Below are positions 1 to 8,420 of a stretch of 64,000 nt of DNA, in pieces. Made by a program: the position numbers and the translations under genes. The DNA comes from Geothrix sp. SG200 (GTDB taxonomy: Bacteria; Acidobacteriota; Holophagae; Holophagales; Holophagaceae): contig NZ_JAKZFR010000004.1 in NCBI RefSeq assembly GCF_022808935.1, forward strand, positions 124,001 to 188,000, read 5' to 3'. Below the pieces are notes generated by a model that was not told the origin of the DNA, did no database searches, and saw nothing but the letters and a program-made list of their open reading frames with translations. Every line of letters starts with the position of its first letter. The stretch's first letter is position 1.

Positions 1-528
1 CGTCCCAAGCGCTACCCGGAGCAGCGCATCCGCCTGAAGGACGAGCGCCGGGTGACGCCCAACGCGGAGGACGAGGCGCGCATCGCCCGGGAGCAGGCGC
101 TCATGGCGCCGGCCTGGCGGGCCTGGCCCGAGGGCCTGGTGCCCACGCTTCAGTTCCAGCAGCCCACGCCTGGTGGCCTCACCAGCTCTTTCGGCCTGCG
201 TCGGGTCTTCAACGGCCAGCCCAGGGCCCCTCATTCGGGCCTGGACATCAAGGCCCCGGCGGGCCAGGCCGTGCGCGCGCCCGCCGCGGGCGTGGTGGTG
301 CTCACGGGCGACTTCTTCTTCAGCGGCAACGCCGTGTTCCTGGCCCATGGCGAAGGCGTGGTGAGCCTCTTCGCCCACTTGTCGAAGGTCACGGTGACCC
401 AGGGCCAGGTGGTGAAGGCTGGCGACCTCCTGGGCGAGGTCGGCATGACGGGCCGGGCCACGGGCCCGCACCTGCACTGGTCCCTCAGCCTCAACAACGC
501 CCGCGTGGATCCGCGCCTCTTCCTCTAG
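1..528 (+). CDS. M23 family metallopeptidase (5'-truncated by window edge)
   Basis: The frame is open from the first base, so the N-terminus lies outside the window; a GTG at 52 is in frame but is probably not the start. The last ~110 residues form a LytM/lysostaphin-type M23 zinc peptidase domain. Two zinc ligands are in HSGLDIK and the third is in the C-terminal GPHLHW motif. Family members cut peptidoglycan cross-links in the periplasm, or activate amidases when catalytically dead; both zinc motifs are intact here, so activity is expected. The missing part probably carries a signal peptide or a substrate-targeting domain. The TAG stop overlaps the stop of the convergent neighbour within a shared CTAG. 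Confidence 0.9.
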   Translation, partial: RPKRYPEQRIRLKDERRVTPNAEDEARIAREQALMAPAWRAWPEGLVPTLQFQQPTPGGLTSSFGLRRVFNGQPRAPHSGLDIKAPAGQAVRAPAAGVVVLTGDFFFSGNAVFLAHGEGVVSLFAHLSKVTVTQGQVVKAGDLLGEVGMTGRATGPHLHWSLSLNNARVDPRLFL

Positions 529-1439
529 GCACGGGCCAGACGGTACCCCTTCGTCTGCACCAGGACGACGCCCAGGATGGCAATGGCGCCGCCCAGGATG
601 GTGAGCGGGGAGGGCACCTCGCCGAGCCACACCCAGGCGATGAGGCTGGCCAGCACCGGCGAGAGGTAGAGGAAGCTGGAGAGCAGGGAGGCGGGCATCC
701 GGGAGAGGGCGAGGTTCCACAGCACGTAGGCGATGGCACCGGGGAAGACGCCGAGGTAGATCACGGCCGCCGTCGCCGAAGGCGCGGCCACGGGCATGCG
801 GTGGACCAAGCCCGGCAGGAAGACGAGCATGGGCAGGGTGCCCGCCCAGATGGAGTAGCAGGTGAAGGCCAAGGCGGAATGGCGCCGGAAGCTCCGCTTG
901 GAGAGGATGGAATAGACGGCGGCCACGCCGGCGGACAGCAGGATGAGCAGGGCTCCAGGCGTGAAGCGCAGGCCCCGGCCGCTGCTGAGGGCGATGAGGG
1001 CCACGCCGGTGAAGGCCACCAGGATGCCGCCCCAGCCGAGGCGCGTGAGGCGCTCGCCCAGGAAGAGGGCCGAGAGCAGGGCGGTGAACACCGGGCCCGC
1101 CGCGATGAGCAGGGAGGCCGCGCCCGCCTGGACCGTCAGCTCGCCGAAGTTGAGGGCCACGTGGTAGACGCTGATGCCCAGGAAGCCGGCCAGGGCGATC
1201 ACGGGCAGATCGCGCCGTTCCGGCAGCCGCATGCGCGTGGCCAGCGCGTACAGGGTCAAGGCGACGGAGGCCGTGCCGAAGCGCAGCAGGGCCAGCTCGC
1301 CGGGGCCGTAGCCATCCAGGTCGGGCAGGCCCGCCGGTGTGATCCGCAGGCCGGCCCGGATGCCTGCGAAGGCCGAGGACCACAGCAGCAGCACACCGGC
1401 AATGGCCAGCCAGGTCCGGGGATCGCGCTTCCAGGTCAT
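525..1439 (-). CDS. EamA/DMT-family transporter
   Basis: A 304-residue, very hydrophobic protein with about ten predicted membrane helices arranged as two EamA repeats (roughly residues 12-145 and 155-295), the usual length and layout of the drug/metabolite transporter superfamily. Sequence typical of the fold includes the LRFGTAS segment after helix 2 and a second repeat ending LGGAIAILGVVLV. Members export amino acids or other small metabolites across the inner membrane; the substrate cannot be read from the sequence. It starts at ATG 1439, 9 bases after the rdgB stop, so the two genes probably form one transcript. It converges on the M23 gene. Confidence 0.85.
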   Translation of the reverse strand: MTWKRDPRTWLAIAGVLLLWSSAFAGIRAGLRITPAGLPDLDGYGPGELALLRFGTASVALTLYALATRMRLPERRDLPVIALAGFLGISVYHVALNFGELTVQAGAASLLIAAGPVFTALLSALFLGERLTRLGWGGILVAFTGVALIALSSGRGLRFTPGALLILLSAGVAAVYSILSKRSFRRHSALAFTCYSIWAGTLPMLVFLPGLVHRMPVAAPSATAAVIYLGVFPGAIAYVLWNLALSRMPASLLSSFLYLSPVLASLIAWVWLGEVPSPLTILGGAIAILGVVLVQTKGYRLARA

Positions 1440-1448
1440 GCTTCCACG

Positions 1449-2048
1449 CTAGCGCGGCAACCGGGCCAGCCGCTCCCGCAAGGCCGCGCAGGCCCGGGCG
1501 CGGTGGCTGAGGGTGTGCTTGGTCTCCGGGGGCAGCTCGCCGAAGGTCCGGTCGAAGCCGTCGGGGATGAAGATCGGGTCGTAGCCGAAGCCGCCCTCGC
1601 CGCGGTGATCGAAGGCCAGGGAGCCCTCCACGGAACCGCTGGCGGTGAAGGGCTCGCCGTGGGAAGGCACGTAGGCCAGCACGCACACGAACCGGGCCGA
1701 GCGGTCCGCCCCATCGGGGACCATCGCCAGCAGGCGCCGGTTCTTGTCGCGGTAGGCGGGCAGGTCCGGGGCGAAGCGGGCGGAGAGCACGCCCGGACCG
1801 CCCCACAGCGCATCCACGCAGAGCCCCGAATCATCCGCCAGCACGCCATCCACGGGCTCTGAGCCGTGCGCGAGCCACCAGGCCCTTGCGCCCTCCGCCT
1901 TCTGCAGGGAGTTGTCCTGGAAAAAGGCGCCCGTTTCCGGCAGCTCCGGTGCCTCGGCCGGCCAGGGCACGAGCGTGACGCCCGACAGCAGCTCCGCGAA
2001 CTCACGCAGCTTGCCGGCGTTCCTGGAGGCAAGGAGGATCTTCAACAT
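1449..2048 (-). CDS. rdgB: RdgB/HAM1 non-canonical purine NTP pyrophosphatase
   Basis: A 199-residue protein covering the whole Ham1/RdgB family. The enzyme hydrolyses dITP, ITP and XTP to the monophosphates plus PPi and so keeps deaminated purines out of DNA and RNA. Visible motifs are the N-terminal ASRNAGKLREF substrate loop, the acidic DDSGLCVDAL motif, GFGYDPIFIP in the middle, and SHRARA near the C-terminus. All are in the expected order. Cytosolic. Lies 9 bases upstream of the EamA gene on the same strand. Confidence 0.95.
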   Translation of the reverse strand: MLKILLASRNAGKLREFAELLSGVTLVPWPAEAPELPETGAFFQDNSLQKAEGARAWWLAHGSEPVDGVLADDSGLCVDALWGGPGVLSARFAPDLPAYRDKNRRLLAMVPDGADRSARFVCVLAYVPSHGEPFTASGSVEGSLAFDHRGEGGFGYDPIFIPDGFDRTFGELPPETKHTLSHRARACAALRERLARLPR

Positions 2049-2086
2049 GGGGACATCACCTGTTCGTCAGAGCTAAGGAATGTTGA

Positions 2087-2200
2087 AAGCGGAGGATAGC
2101 TGAGGAGCTGAGGAAAGCGGAGAAAGGAACTCGGGGGCCTCAGCGGGCTACTTCAGGAAGGACCTCTGCTCTCCTCCGCCCCTCCGATCTCCTCCGCTTA
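2087..2200. repeat. Palindromic repeat with GCGGAGG-type arms (copy 1)
   Basis: The left arm (2087-2127) is a run of GCGGAG/GAGGA units. The right arm (2164-2200) is largely its reverse complement (CTCCTCCGC units). The element fills the gap between rdgB and the end of the ThiF-like gene. A close relative with the same unit sequence lies at 54878-54975. Either strand could fold into a long imperfect hairpin. Confidence 0.7.
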
Positions 2201-2218
2201 TCCCAAAGCTTTTCCGCC

Positions 2219-3220
2219 TCAGCACCCCACGACCTCGGTGTACCAGCTGCGGGCGCGCTCGGGGGTCATGGGGCCGTGGACGAGGGCGCGGCCGTCGGCG
2301 AAGAGAGTGATCTCGTCGGGGCCCTCCTGGCCCTTGAGCATCATTCCGGCCTGCCTCCATGGGCTGCGGGTGCGGGTTTCCAGCCGAGTCTTGAGGGTTG
2401 CCAGGTCCAGCTTGCCGGGCGGGTTCACGCGGATCTGAACGCCCTCCAGGCCGCAGAGCGGGCTGGCCTTGAGGGTCCAGCGGGCGTCCAGGAATTCGGT
2501 GACCTTCTCCGTGCAGAAGCGGCAGCGGGTCTTGGGCGGCTTCAGGAACTGGCGCTCGTCGTGCCAGAAATCAAAGCGGGCCAGGTCGGCATGGGGCGCC
2601 TTCCCGGTGAGGACCTTGAGGGCCTCCAGGGCGGCCCAGCTGGCGATGACGCCCACGGCGGGGCCCAGCACGCCGGCGCTGTCGCAGGTGTCCACGTCGC
2701 CGCCGGCCGGGGGTTCCTCGATGAGGCAGCGCAGGCAGGGCGTGTGCGGCGGGTTCAGGGGCCAGACGACCCCTTCGCCGCCGATGGCGCCCGCGTAGAT
2801 CCAAGGCGTGCCTGTGAGGATGGCCACATCGTTGATGAGGAAGCGGGCCTCGAAGTTGTCGGTGCCGTCGCAGATGAGGTCGAAGCCGGACAGCAGCTCC
2901 CGGGCGTTGCCGCTGGTGAGGTCGGCCACGACGGCTTTCAGTTCGATGGAAGAGTTGGCTTCGCGCAGCCGTTCCGCGGCCACTTCGGCCTTGGGCCGTC
3001 CCAGGTCCGACTCGCCGTAGAGGAGCTGGCGCTGGAGGTTGCTGGCCTCCACCAGGTCCCGGTCGATGAGGGTGAGGTGGCCCACGCCGGCCCGGGCCAG
3101 CCAGGGGGCGATGACGGAGCCCAGGGCCCCCAGGCCCAGCACGGCCACGCGCTTGGCGCGCAGGGCCCCGTCGGCCTCGCGGCCGAGAAAGATGCGTTGC
3201 TTGGCGTAGCGGTCGGGCAA
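2219..3220 (-). CDS. ThiF/MoeB/HesA-family E1-like adenylyltransferase
   Basis: A 333-residue protein with an N-terminal E1-like Rossmann domain (about residues 1-240): nucleotide-binding GLGALGS, the conserved D-R-D in LIDRDLVEASNLQRQ, and D-G-T-D-N-F in ICDGTDNF. It has two zinc-type CxxC pairs (CLRC and CRFC) and a candidate catalytic Cys in DTCDSAGVLGP. Such enzymes adenylate the C-terminal Gly-Gly of ThiS or MoaD. The C-terminal ~90 residues are not rhodanese but resemble the small domain found on many ThiF-like proteins, with LCGLEGVQI where LCGR-AVQI is more usual. Starts at TTG 3220, preceded by GAGGACTGCC; that ribosome-binding sequence comes from a heptamer repeat. Partners could be the ThiS-like protein at 42046 or an unseen ThiS. 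Confidence 0.85.
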   Translation of the reverse strand: MPDRYAKQRIFLGREADGALRAKRVAVLGLGALGSVIAPWLARAGVGHLTLIDRDLVEASNLQRQLLYGESDLGRPKAEVAAERLREANSSIELKAVVADLTSGNARELLSGFDLICDGTDNFEARFLINDVAILTGTPWIYAGAIGGEGVVWPLNPPHTPCLRCLIEEPPAGGDVDTCDSAGVLGPAVGVIASWAALEALKVLTGKAPHADLARFDFWHDERQFLKPPKTRCRFCTEKVTEFLDARWTLKASPLCGLEGVQIRVNPPGKLDLATLKTRLETRTRSPWRQAGMMLKGQEGPDEITLFADGRALVHGPMTPERARSWYTEVVGC

Positions 3221-3235
3221 GGCAGTCCTCGGGGG

Positions 3236-3318
3236 TCAGTCTTCAGTCCTCAGTCTAAAAGCAACGGCGCCCCGCCGGGGCGCCGCGCTGAGGACTGAAG
3301 ACTGAGGACTGAGGACTA
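3236..3318. repeat. Inverted pair of CTGAGGA heptamer arrays
   Basis: TCAGTCTTCAGTCCTCAG at 3236-3253 is the exact reverse complement of 3288-3305 (18 of 18). The right arm continues with further heptamer units to 3318 and supplies the TAG stop of the gene at 3316-3780. The left arm extends to 3221-3230, where it supplies the ThiF-like gene's ribosome-binding site. A GC-rich hairpin sits inside the loop. Single-arm relatives lie at 21040-21070 and 26373-26400. Confidence 0.85.
3256..3285 (-). terminator. Hairpin terminator of the gene at 3316-3780
   Basis: CGGCGCCCC (3265-3273) pairs with GGGGCGCCG (3277-3285) around a 3-base loop. Read on the minus strand it is followed by TTGCTTTT, as in an intrinsic terminator. 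It separates the DUF-type gene from the ThiF-like gene. Confidence 0.55.
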
Positions 3319-3780
3319 GTTTCCGCCCTGTCCGGCCTCGGCCATGGCCTTCTCGTACTCGGCCTGGAGGCGGCTGGCGTCGGAGATGGCGAACTTGTAG
3401 ATGTACTCGAAGCGGTCGGCGCCCTTGGTGAGGGCGATGATCACCTCGTAGACGCCCTCGGCGGTCACTTCGAAGGGAGCCGCGATGACGTTGAAGGTGC
3501 CTTCCTTGGCGCCGTCGGGAATCTGCACGTCGCTGTCGCGGATCACGTCCTTGCGGTCACCGGTGGGGCTCACGATGGAGAAGCCGAACTTGAACTGGCC
3601 GTCCATGCGGGAGAACCGGGTGTAGAAACACACCTTGGGCAGGGTGAAGGGCACCTGGGGCACCACGATGTGGTGGTCGTACAGGCCCATCAGCGAGGTC
3701 TTGCCGCCCATCTCCTGGCGGATGTCATCGCAAAGCAGCGTGAATTCATGCTTGGGGGCCTTGATCTGGACTTCTTGCAT
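3316..3780 (-). CDS. Conserved hypothetical protein, DUF6941-like
   Basis: A 154-residue soluble protein with no signal peptide or membrane segment. The N-terminal motif FTLLCDDIRQEMGGKTSLMG, followed by a predicted beta-sandwich, resembles the DUF6941 family as I recall it; no function is established. The start at 3780 (MQEVQIK) is preferred over the in-frame ATG at 3882 because the longer form overlaps the divergent 5'-nucleotidase gene and lacks the conserved start. The TAG stop lies within the heptamer repeat at 3288-3318. Monocistronic, divergent from the nucleotidase. Confidence 0.7.
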   Translation of the reverse strand: MQEVQIKAPKHEFTLLCDDIRQEMGGKTSLMGLYDHHIVVPQVPFTLPKVCFYTRFSRMDGQFKFGFSIVSPTGDRKDVIRDSDVQIPDGAKEGTFNVIAAPFEVTAEGVYEVIIALTKGADRFEYIYKFAISDASRLQAEYEKAMAEAGQGGN

Positions 3781-3880
3781 GGGGGCTCCGGAAAGAGGGG
3801 GCATCCTTGGGTGAAGGGAAAGTTTACCCTTGAAGACGGTCCCATCCAACCACGGGTTGGCGGCCGGTCCCGGAGGCTGC

Positions 3881-5488
3881 ATGCGCCATTGGTTCTGGAT
3901 CCTGTTGATCGCGCTGGGCCTCCAGGCCCAAGAGGCCCGGATTCAGATTCTTGGAACCACGGACATGCACGGGCACGTGATGGCCGAGGACACCTTCAGC
4001 CTCCAGCCCGCGAACCAGGGGTGGGCGAAGATCGCCACGCTGATCCGCCGCCAGAAGACCCTGAACCCGGACACGATCCTGGTGGACTGCGGCGACACGA
4101 TCCAGGGCGAGCCGCTCAACTATGTGCGGAACACCCTCCGCCGCGATCTTCCGGAACCCAGCGTGGCCATCATGAACGCCCTGGGCTATGCCGCGATGGC
4201 CGTGGGCAACCACGAGTACGACTTCGGCCAGGATCTGCTGCGCGAAGTGGAGAAGCAGGCCCGGTTCCCCTTCCTGTCGGCCAACACCCTCACGGCCAAG
4301 GGCGGCCAGGCCTTTCCCGCCCACGTCCTGGTGACCGTCGGCGGCATCCGGGTGGCCCTCGTGGGTTTCACTACCCCTCGGACCGCCATCCTGGCGGGAC
4401 CGCAGAACGGGGCCGGCCTCACCTTCCGGGACATCGTGGCCACCGCCCGCGAGCTGGTGCCCCGCCTCCGCGACAAGGAGAAGGCCGACGTGGTGGTGGC
4501 CCTGGTCCACTCGGGCCTGGGGCAGGTCGATGGCAGGGAGGGCGACGAGAATGAGGCGCTCCGCCTGGCGGATCAGGTGCCGGGCCTCGATGCCATCCTC
4601 ACGGGCCACACCCACCAGGCCATCCAGACCGAGCACAAGGGGATTCCCATCTTGCAGGCCCAAGCCCATGGGCGCGCTCTCGCCGTGGTGGACCTGAGCC
4701 TGCGGAAGGAGCGGGGCCGCTGGCAGGTCGTCGCGAGCCAGGGCAGGCTCATCCGGCCGGAGTCAGACACGCCGGTGGACCCGGAGGTGCTGAGCCTGAC
4801 CGCAGACCTGCGCACGGCCACGGACCGCTACCTCGACACTGCCGCCACCAGTCTGACGGTGGACCTGGACAGCCGCTGGTCCCGCATGGAGGACACGCCC
4901 CTGATGCAGCTGATCCACCAGGCGCAGCGGCAGGCCACGGGGGCCCAGCTTTCCGCCGCGGCCAGCCCCGGCGCCAAGCTCTTCATCCCCAAGGGTCCCA
5001 CCAGCGTGCGGCAGTTCTACGCCCTGTCGCCCTACGAGAACCAGGTGGCGCGCATCCGCATCACCGGCGCCCAGCTCAAGGCCTACCTCGAGCACGCGGC
5101 CCGGCACTACACCTACAGCTGGGAGCCGGAACTCTACAACCACGACGTGCCCATCCATGACTTCGACACGGTGGACGGCGTGGGCTATGCGCTGGACCTG
5201 GGCAAGCCCGTCGGCAGCCGCGTGGTGAACCTCACCTTCCAGGGCAAGCCCGTGAATCCCGACCAAGCCTTCACCCTGGCCCTCACCACCTACCGGCTGT
5301 GGGGTGGGGGCGGCTACATGGAAGCCATCGGCTTCAAGGGTGTTCCGGACCTGGTGACCGAAGCCTCCCAGCGCAATCTGCTGCTGGCCTATGTCCTGGC
5401 CCATCCCACGCTGAATCCGACCGTGCCCAACGCCTGGCGGACCATCCCCTACCTGGACCGAGAGCGGGTGCTGAACCAGGCCCGGTAG
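3881..5488 (+). CDS. Secreted 5'-nucleotidase / 2',3'-cyclic phosphodiesterase family protein
   Basis: A 535-residue protein starting at ATG 3881, 4 bases after a GGAGG site, with a signal peptide (MRHWFWILLIALGLQAQ). The N-terminal calcineurin-like metallophosphatase domain (about residues 20-320) shows the dinuclear metal motifs GTTDMHGH, GNHEYDFG and LTGHTHQ. The C-terminal 5'-nucleotidase domain (about 335-500) binds the base. Family members (UshA, CpdB, YfkN) release nucleosides and phosphate from nucleotides in the periplasm; whether the preferred substrate is a 5'- or a cyclic nucleotide cannot be told. An in-frame ATG at 3830 would put 17 unlikely residues before the signal peptide. 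Confidence 0.9.
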   Translation: MRHWFWILLIALGLQAQEARIQILGTTDMHGHVMAEDTFSLQPANQGWAKIATLIRRQKTLNPDTILVDCGDTIQGEPLNYVRNTLRRDLPEPSVAIMNALGYAAMAVGNHEYDFGQDLLREVEKQARFPFLSANTLTAKGGQAFPAHVLVTVGGIRVALVGFTTPRTAILAGPQNGAGLTFRDIVATARELVPRLRDKEKADVVVALVHSGLGQVDGREGDENEALRLADQVPGLDAILTGHTHQAIQTEHKGIPILQAQAHGRALAVVDLSLRKERGRWQVVASQGRLIRPESDTPVDPEVLSLTADLRTATDRYLDTAATSLTVDLDSRWSRMEDTPLMQLIHQAQRQATGAQLSAAASPGAKLFIPKGPTSVRQFYALSPYENQVARIRITGAQLKAYLEHAARHYTYSWEPELYNHDVPIHDFDTVDGVGYALDLGKPVGSRVVNLTFQGKPVNPDQAFTLALTTYRLWGGGGYMEAIGFKGVPDLVTEASQRNLLLAYVLAHPTLNPTVPNAWRTIPYLDRERVLNQAR

Positions 5489-5505
5489 GTCGAGGCGGGC
5501 CCCTC

Positions 5506-6405
5506 CTATTTGACGGCCACCACCATCAGGCCGCCCTTGGGGTTGACGAAGATCGCGTCCGAATCGAGCACTCCCACCAGGACATGGCTGTCGTCCAGGC
5601 CCGTGGGCAGGAAGTCCACGGCGGTCCGCGGGAGGTCCAGTCGGGCCAGCACCAGCCCTTGCAGTGTGCCCCGCTGGGCGGCCGGCACCTGGGTGGCCTT
5701 CAGGGCGGCGAAGATCACGCCCTTGCCCACCCAGACCGCCAGGGGGCCGCGGCGGGTGGTGTCGCCCTCGAGGGTCGGAGCGGGGGCCCCGTGGAATTTC
5801 AGGGCGGTCTCGCCGATCTTCTGGCCGGTGTTGGCGTCCAGGATGCTGAGGTTCAGGGAGTTGCCGTCGGCCATCAGGATGTTGCCGCTGTCGTCCAGTG
5901 CGAGGGGCCGCTGGTTCTGGGGGGCTGGCCCCTCCCTCTTCGAGGGCTTCGCGCCGAAGGTCCAGATCACATCCGCGTTGCGGAAGTCGCGCTTTTCGAC
6001 ATAGGGCTCGGCGGTGCGGTAGGAGAGGATCATGCCCACCGCGTCCCAGCAGACATCGCTCACCTCGGCGTGGAGCTTCACACGGTCCAGGATCCGGCCG
6101 GTCCGGTCGAGGCGGGTCAGGGAGGTGCCGTGGGCGACCCAGGCGGTGCTGCGGGGGTCGATGACCCAGCGGTCCGGCTCCTCATCGAGTTTCCCGAGAG
6201 GCAGGGTCCCCAGGAGGCCGCCGTCCCGGACCCAGGTGTAGAGGCTGCGCGTGGAGGCGTCGTAGAAGGTGAAGGAATCATCCCGGTCCTGCTTGGCCCA
6301 GCTGGTCGCCTTGCCGGCCGCATCCCAGGCCTGGGCGGAAGCCGTCACGGAGGTTAGACAGAGGAGGGCGCCCAGGATGGACGCGTAGATAGGGAATGAC
6401 CTCAC
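5506..6405 (-). CDS. Secreted hypothetical protein, beta-propeller-like
   Basis: About 299 residues from GTG 6405 (an ATG at 6450 is possible and adds 15 residues). An N-terminal signal peptide ends near VTASAQA. The mature protein is a series of short beta-rich repeats (LYTWVRDGG, LTRLDRTGRILDRV, NLSILDANTGQKIG) reminiscent of six- or seven-bladed propellers, but no named family is recognised. Probably periplasmic. Ends 18 bases from the convergent nucleotidase stop and sits upstream of nothing on its own strand, so it is likely monocistronic. Confidence 0.65.
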   Translation of the reverse strand: MRSFPIYASILGALLCLTSVTASAQAWDAAGKATSWAKQDRDDSFTFYDASTRSLYTWVRDGGLLGTLPLGKLDEEPDRWVIDPRSTAWVAHGTSLTRLDRTGRILDRVKLHAEVSDVCWDAVGMILSYRTAEPYVEKRDFRNADVIWTFGAKPSKREGPAPQNQRPLALDDSGNILMADGNSLNLSILDANTGQKIGETALKFHGAPAPTLEGDTTRRGPLAVWVGKGVIFAALKATQVPAAQRGTLQGLVLARLDLPRTAVDFLPTGLDDSHVLVGVLDSDAIFVNPKGGLMVVAVK

Positions 6406-6486
6406 GAGAGCCTCGGGAAAGAACGCGCTGCTACGGCGGGTTGGGACCAACCATAGGAATTCCAGCGATCTTTCGCAAGGTTTTAC

Positions 6487-8412
6487 TTAGATGTCACGGA
6501 AGAAATTCCGGATTCTGCCTTCGAGCGCCTCGGGGCTGAGGCCTTCTTCTTCCAGCAGGCGCCTCGGATCGCCATGGTGGATGAGGTGGTCGGCAACGGC
6601 GCAGCGGAGAAGGGGTTTGACCAGCCCCGCATCGGCCAGCGACTCGGCCACGGCCCCGCTGAAGCCGCCCGGGGCGCAGCCTTCTTCGAGGGTCACCACC
6701 GCCTTGCAGCGGCCCGCCCAGGCATGGATGAGGGCGCCGTCCAGGGGCTTCACGAACCGTGCGTTGATGACGGCGCAGGAGATCCCCTCCCCGGCGAGAA
6801 CCTCCGCGATCCTCCGGGCCGGCTCGACCATGGCGCCCAGGGCGCAGAGCAGCAGGTCAGTCCCTTCGCGCAGCAACTCGCCCTTGCCCACGGGCAGAGC
6901 CGTGATGGGCTCCTCCAGGGTCACGCCCAGGCCGTTGCCCCGGGGATAGCGGAGCGCGGCGGGATGGCCGCAGTAGAGGGCCGTCAGCAGCATGCGCCGC
7001 AGCTCGTTCTCGTCCTTGGGGGCCATGAGGATGAGGTTGGGCAGGCAGCGAAGGTAGGCCAGGTCGTAGAGGCCGTGGTGGGTGGGGCCATCGGCGCCTA
7101 CGATGCCGGCCCGGTCCAGGGCGAAGGTCACGGGCAGGTCCTGGATGCAGACGTCGTGGGCCACCTGGTCGAAGCCCCGCTGCAGGAAGGTGCTGTAGAT
7201 GGCGCACACGGGCCGCATCCCCTGGGCGGCGAGCCCCGCGGCGAAGGTGACCGCGTGCTGTTCGGCGATGCCCACGTCGAAGCAGCGGTCCGGGAAGGCC
7301 TTCTGCAGCAGGTTCAGCCCGGTGCCGTCGAGCATGGCGGCGGTGATGCCCACGATCTTCTCGTCCCGCCGGGCCAGGTCCACCAGGGCCTTGCCGAAGA
7401 CGCTGGTGTAGCTGGGCGGGGCCGGTTTGGCCGGGTCCCCCTGGACCTTGATGATCTCGCCGGACTCGGCGTCGAAGGCTGTCACGCCGTGCCACTTCAG
7501 GGGATCCTGCACGGCGGGCTCGTAGCCGTAGCCCTTCTTGGTCTGCACGTGCAGCAGGACGGGGCCGTCCTTCATCTTCTCCTTGGCTTCGGCCAGGGCC
7601 TTGGACGTGGCGTTCAGGTCATGGCCGTTCACGGGCCCGATGTAGCGGAAGCCCAGGTCCTCGAAGAGCAGGCCCGGCACCATCAGGCGCTTGATGCTTT
7701 CCTCGCTCCACTTGGCGGCCTTGGCCACGCCCTTGCTCAAGCCTTCCAGGGGAATGGCCTTGATGGCGTGCTCGATGCGGTCGCGCCACCGCTGGTAGTA
7801 CTGGCCCGACATGATCTGGTTCAGGTAGCCCTGCAGCGAGCCGACATTGGGATTGATGCTCATGTCGTTGTCGTTGAGGATCACCAGGAAGTTCTTCGTC
7901 TCCAGGTAGCCGGCCTGATTGAGGCCTTCGAAGGCCATGCCGGCGGTCATGGAGCCGTCGCCGATGACGGCGATGCAGGCGTGGTCCTGCTTCTGGAGGT
8001 CCCGCGCCTTGGCCATGCCCAGCACCGCGGAGATGCTGGTGCTGGCGTGGCCGGCGCCGAAGTGGTCGTAGGGGCTCTCGTCCCGCTTGAGGAAGCCCGA
8101 CAGGCCGTGATGCTGGCGCAGGGTGGGGAAGCGGTCCTTGCGGCCCGTGAGGAGCTTGTGGGGATAGGCCTGGTGGCCCACGTCCCACACGATGCGGTCC
8201 TGGAGGAAGTCGAAGTGGTGGAAGAGGGCCACCGTCAGCTCCACCGTGCCCAGGTTGGAGCTGAAGTGGCCGCCGGTCTCGGACACGGAGGCGATGATGA
8301 ACGCCCGCACCTCCGCCGCGAGCTGCCCGAGCTGCTCCGGGGTGAAGTGGCGGATCTGCTGGGGGGCGGCGAGGGAGTCCAGCAGGGGATAGGGGTTGGC
8401 GGGAGATTCCAC
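6487..8412 (-). CDS. dxs: 1-deoxy-D-xylulose-5-phosphate synthase
   Basis: First enzyme of the MEP isoprenoid pathway: condenses pyruvate and glyceraldehyde 3-phosphate using thiamine diphosphate. The ThDP-binding motif (GDGSMTAGMAFEGLNQAG) is near residue 155. NDNDMSINPNVG follows, and the central pyrimidine-domain motif DRAGIVGADGPTHHGLYDL is near residue 435. The GTG at 8412 gives ~641 residues, the usual family length, and lies 8 bases past the ispA stop. An upstream ATG at 8496 adds 28 residues but overlaps ispA by 76 bases, so it is less likely. Last gene of xseB-ispA-dxs. Confidence 0.95.
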   Translation of the reverse strand: MESPANPYPLLDSLAAPQQIRHFTPEQLGQLAAEVRAFIIASVSETGGHFSSNLGTVELTVALFHHFDFLQDRIVWDVGHQAYPHKLLTGRKDRFPTLRQHHGLSGFLKRDESPYDHFGAGHASTSISAVLGMAKARDLQKQDHACIAVIGDGSMTAGMAFEGLNQAGYLETKNFLVILNDNDMSINPNVGSLQGYLNQIMSGQYYQRWRDRIEHAIKAIPLEGLSKGVAKAAKWSEESIKRLMVPGLLFEDLGFRYIGPVNGHDLNATSKALAEAKEKMKDGPVLLHVQTKKGYGYEPAVQDPLKWHGVTAFDAESGEIIKVQGDPAKPAPPSYTSVFGKALVDLARRDEKIVGITAAMLDGTGLNLLQKAFPDRCFDVGIAEQHAVTFAAGLAAQGMRPVCAIYSTFLQRGFDQVAHDVCIQDLPVTFALDRAGIVGADGPTHHGLYDLAYLRCLPNLILMAPKDENELRRMLLTALYCGHPAALRYPRGNGLGVTLEEPITALPVGKGELLREGTDLLLCALGAMVEPARRIAEVLAGEGISCAVINARFVKPLDGALIHAWAGRCKAVVTLEEGCAPGGFSGAVAESLADAGLVKPLLRCAVADHLIHHGDPRRLLEEEGLSPEALEGRIRNFFRDI

Positions 8413-8420
8413 CTGGACGC

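Noticed and set aside
5299-6357. Plus-strand frame opposite the secreted propeller-like protein
   Set aside because: It overlaps the end of the nucleotidase gene and has a composition typical of antisense GC-rich frames; the minus-strand frame has a signal peptide.
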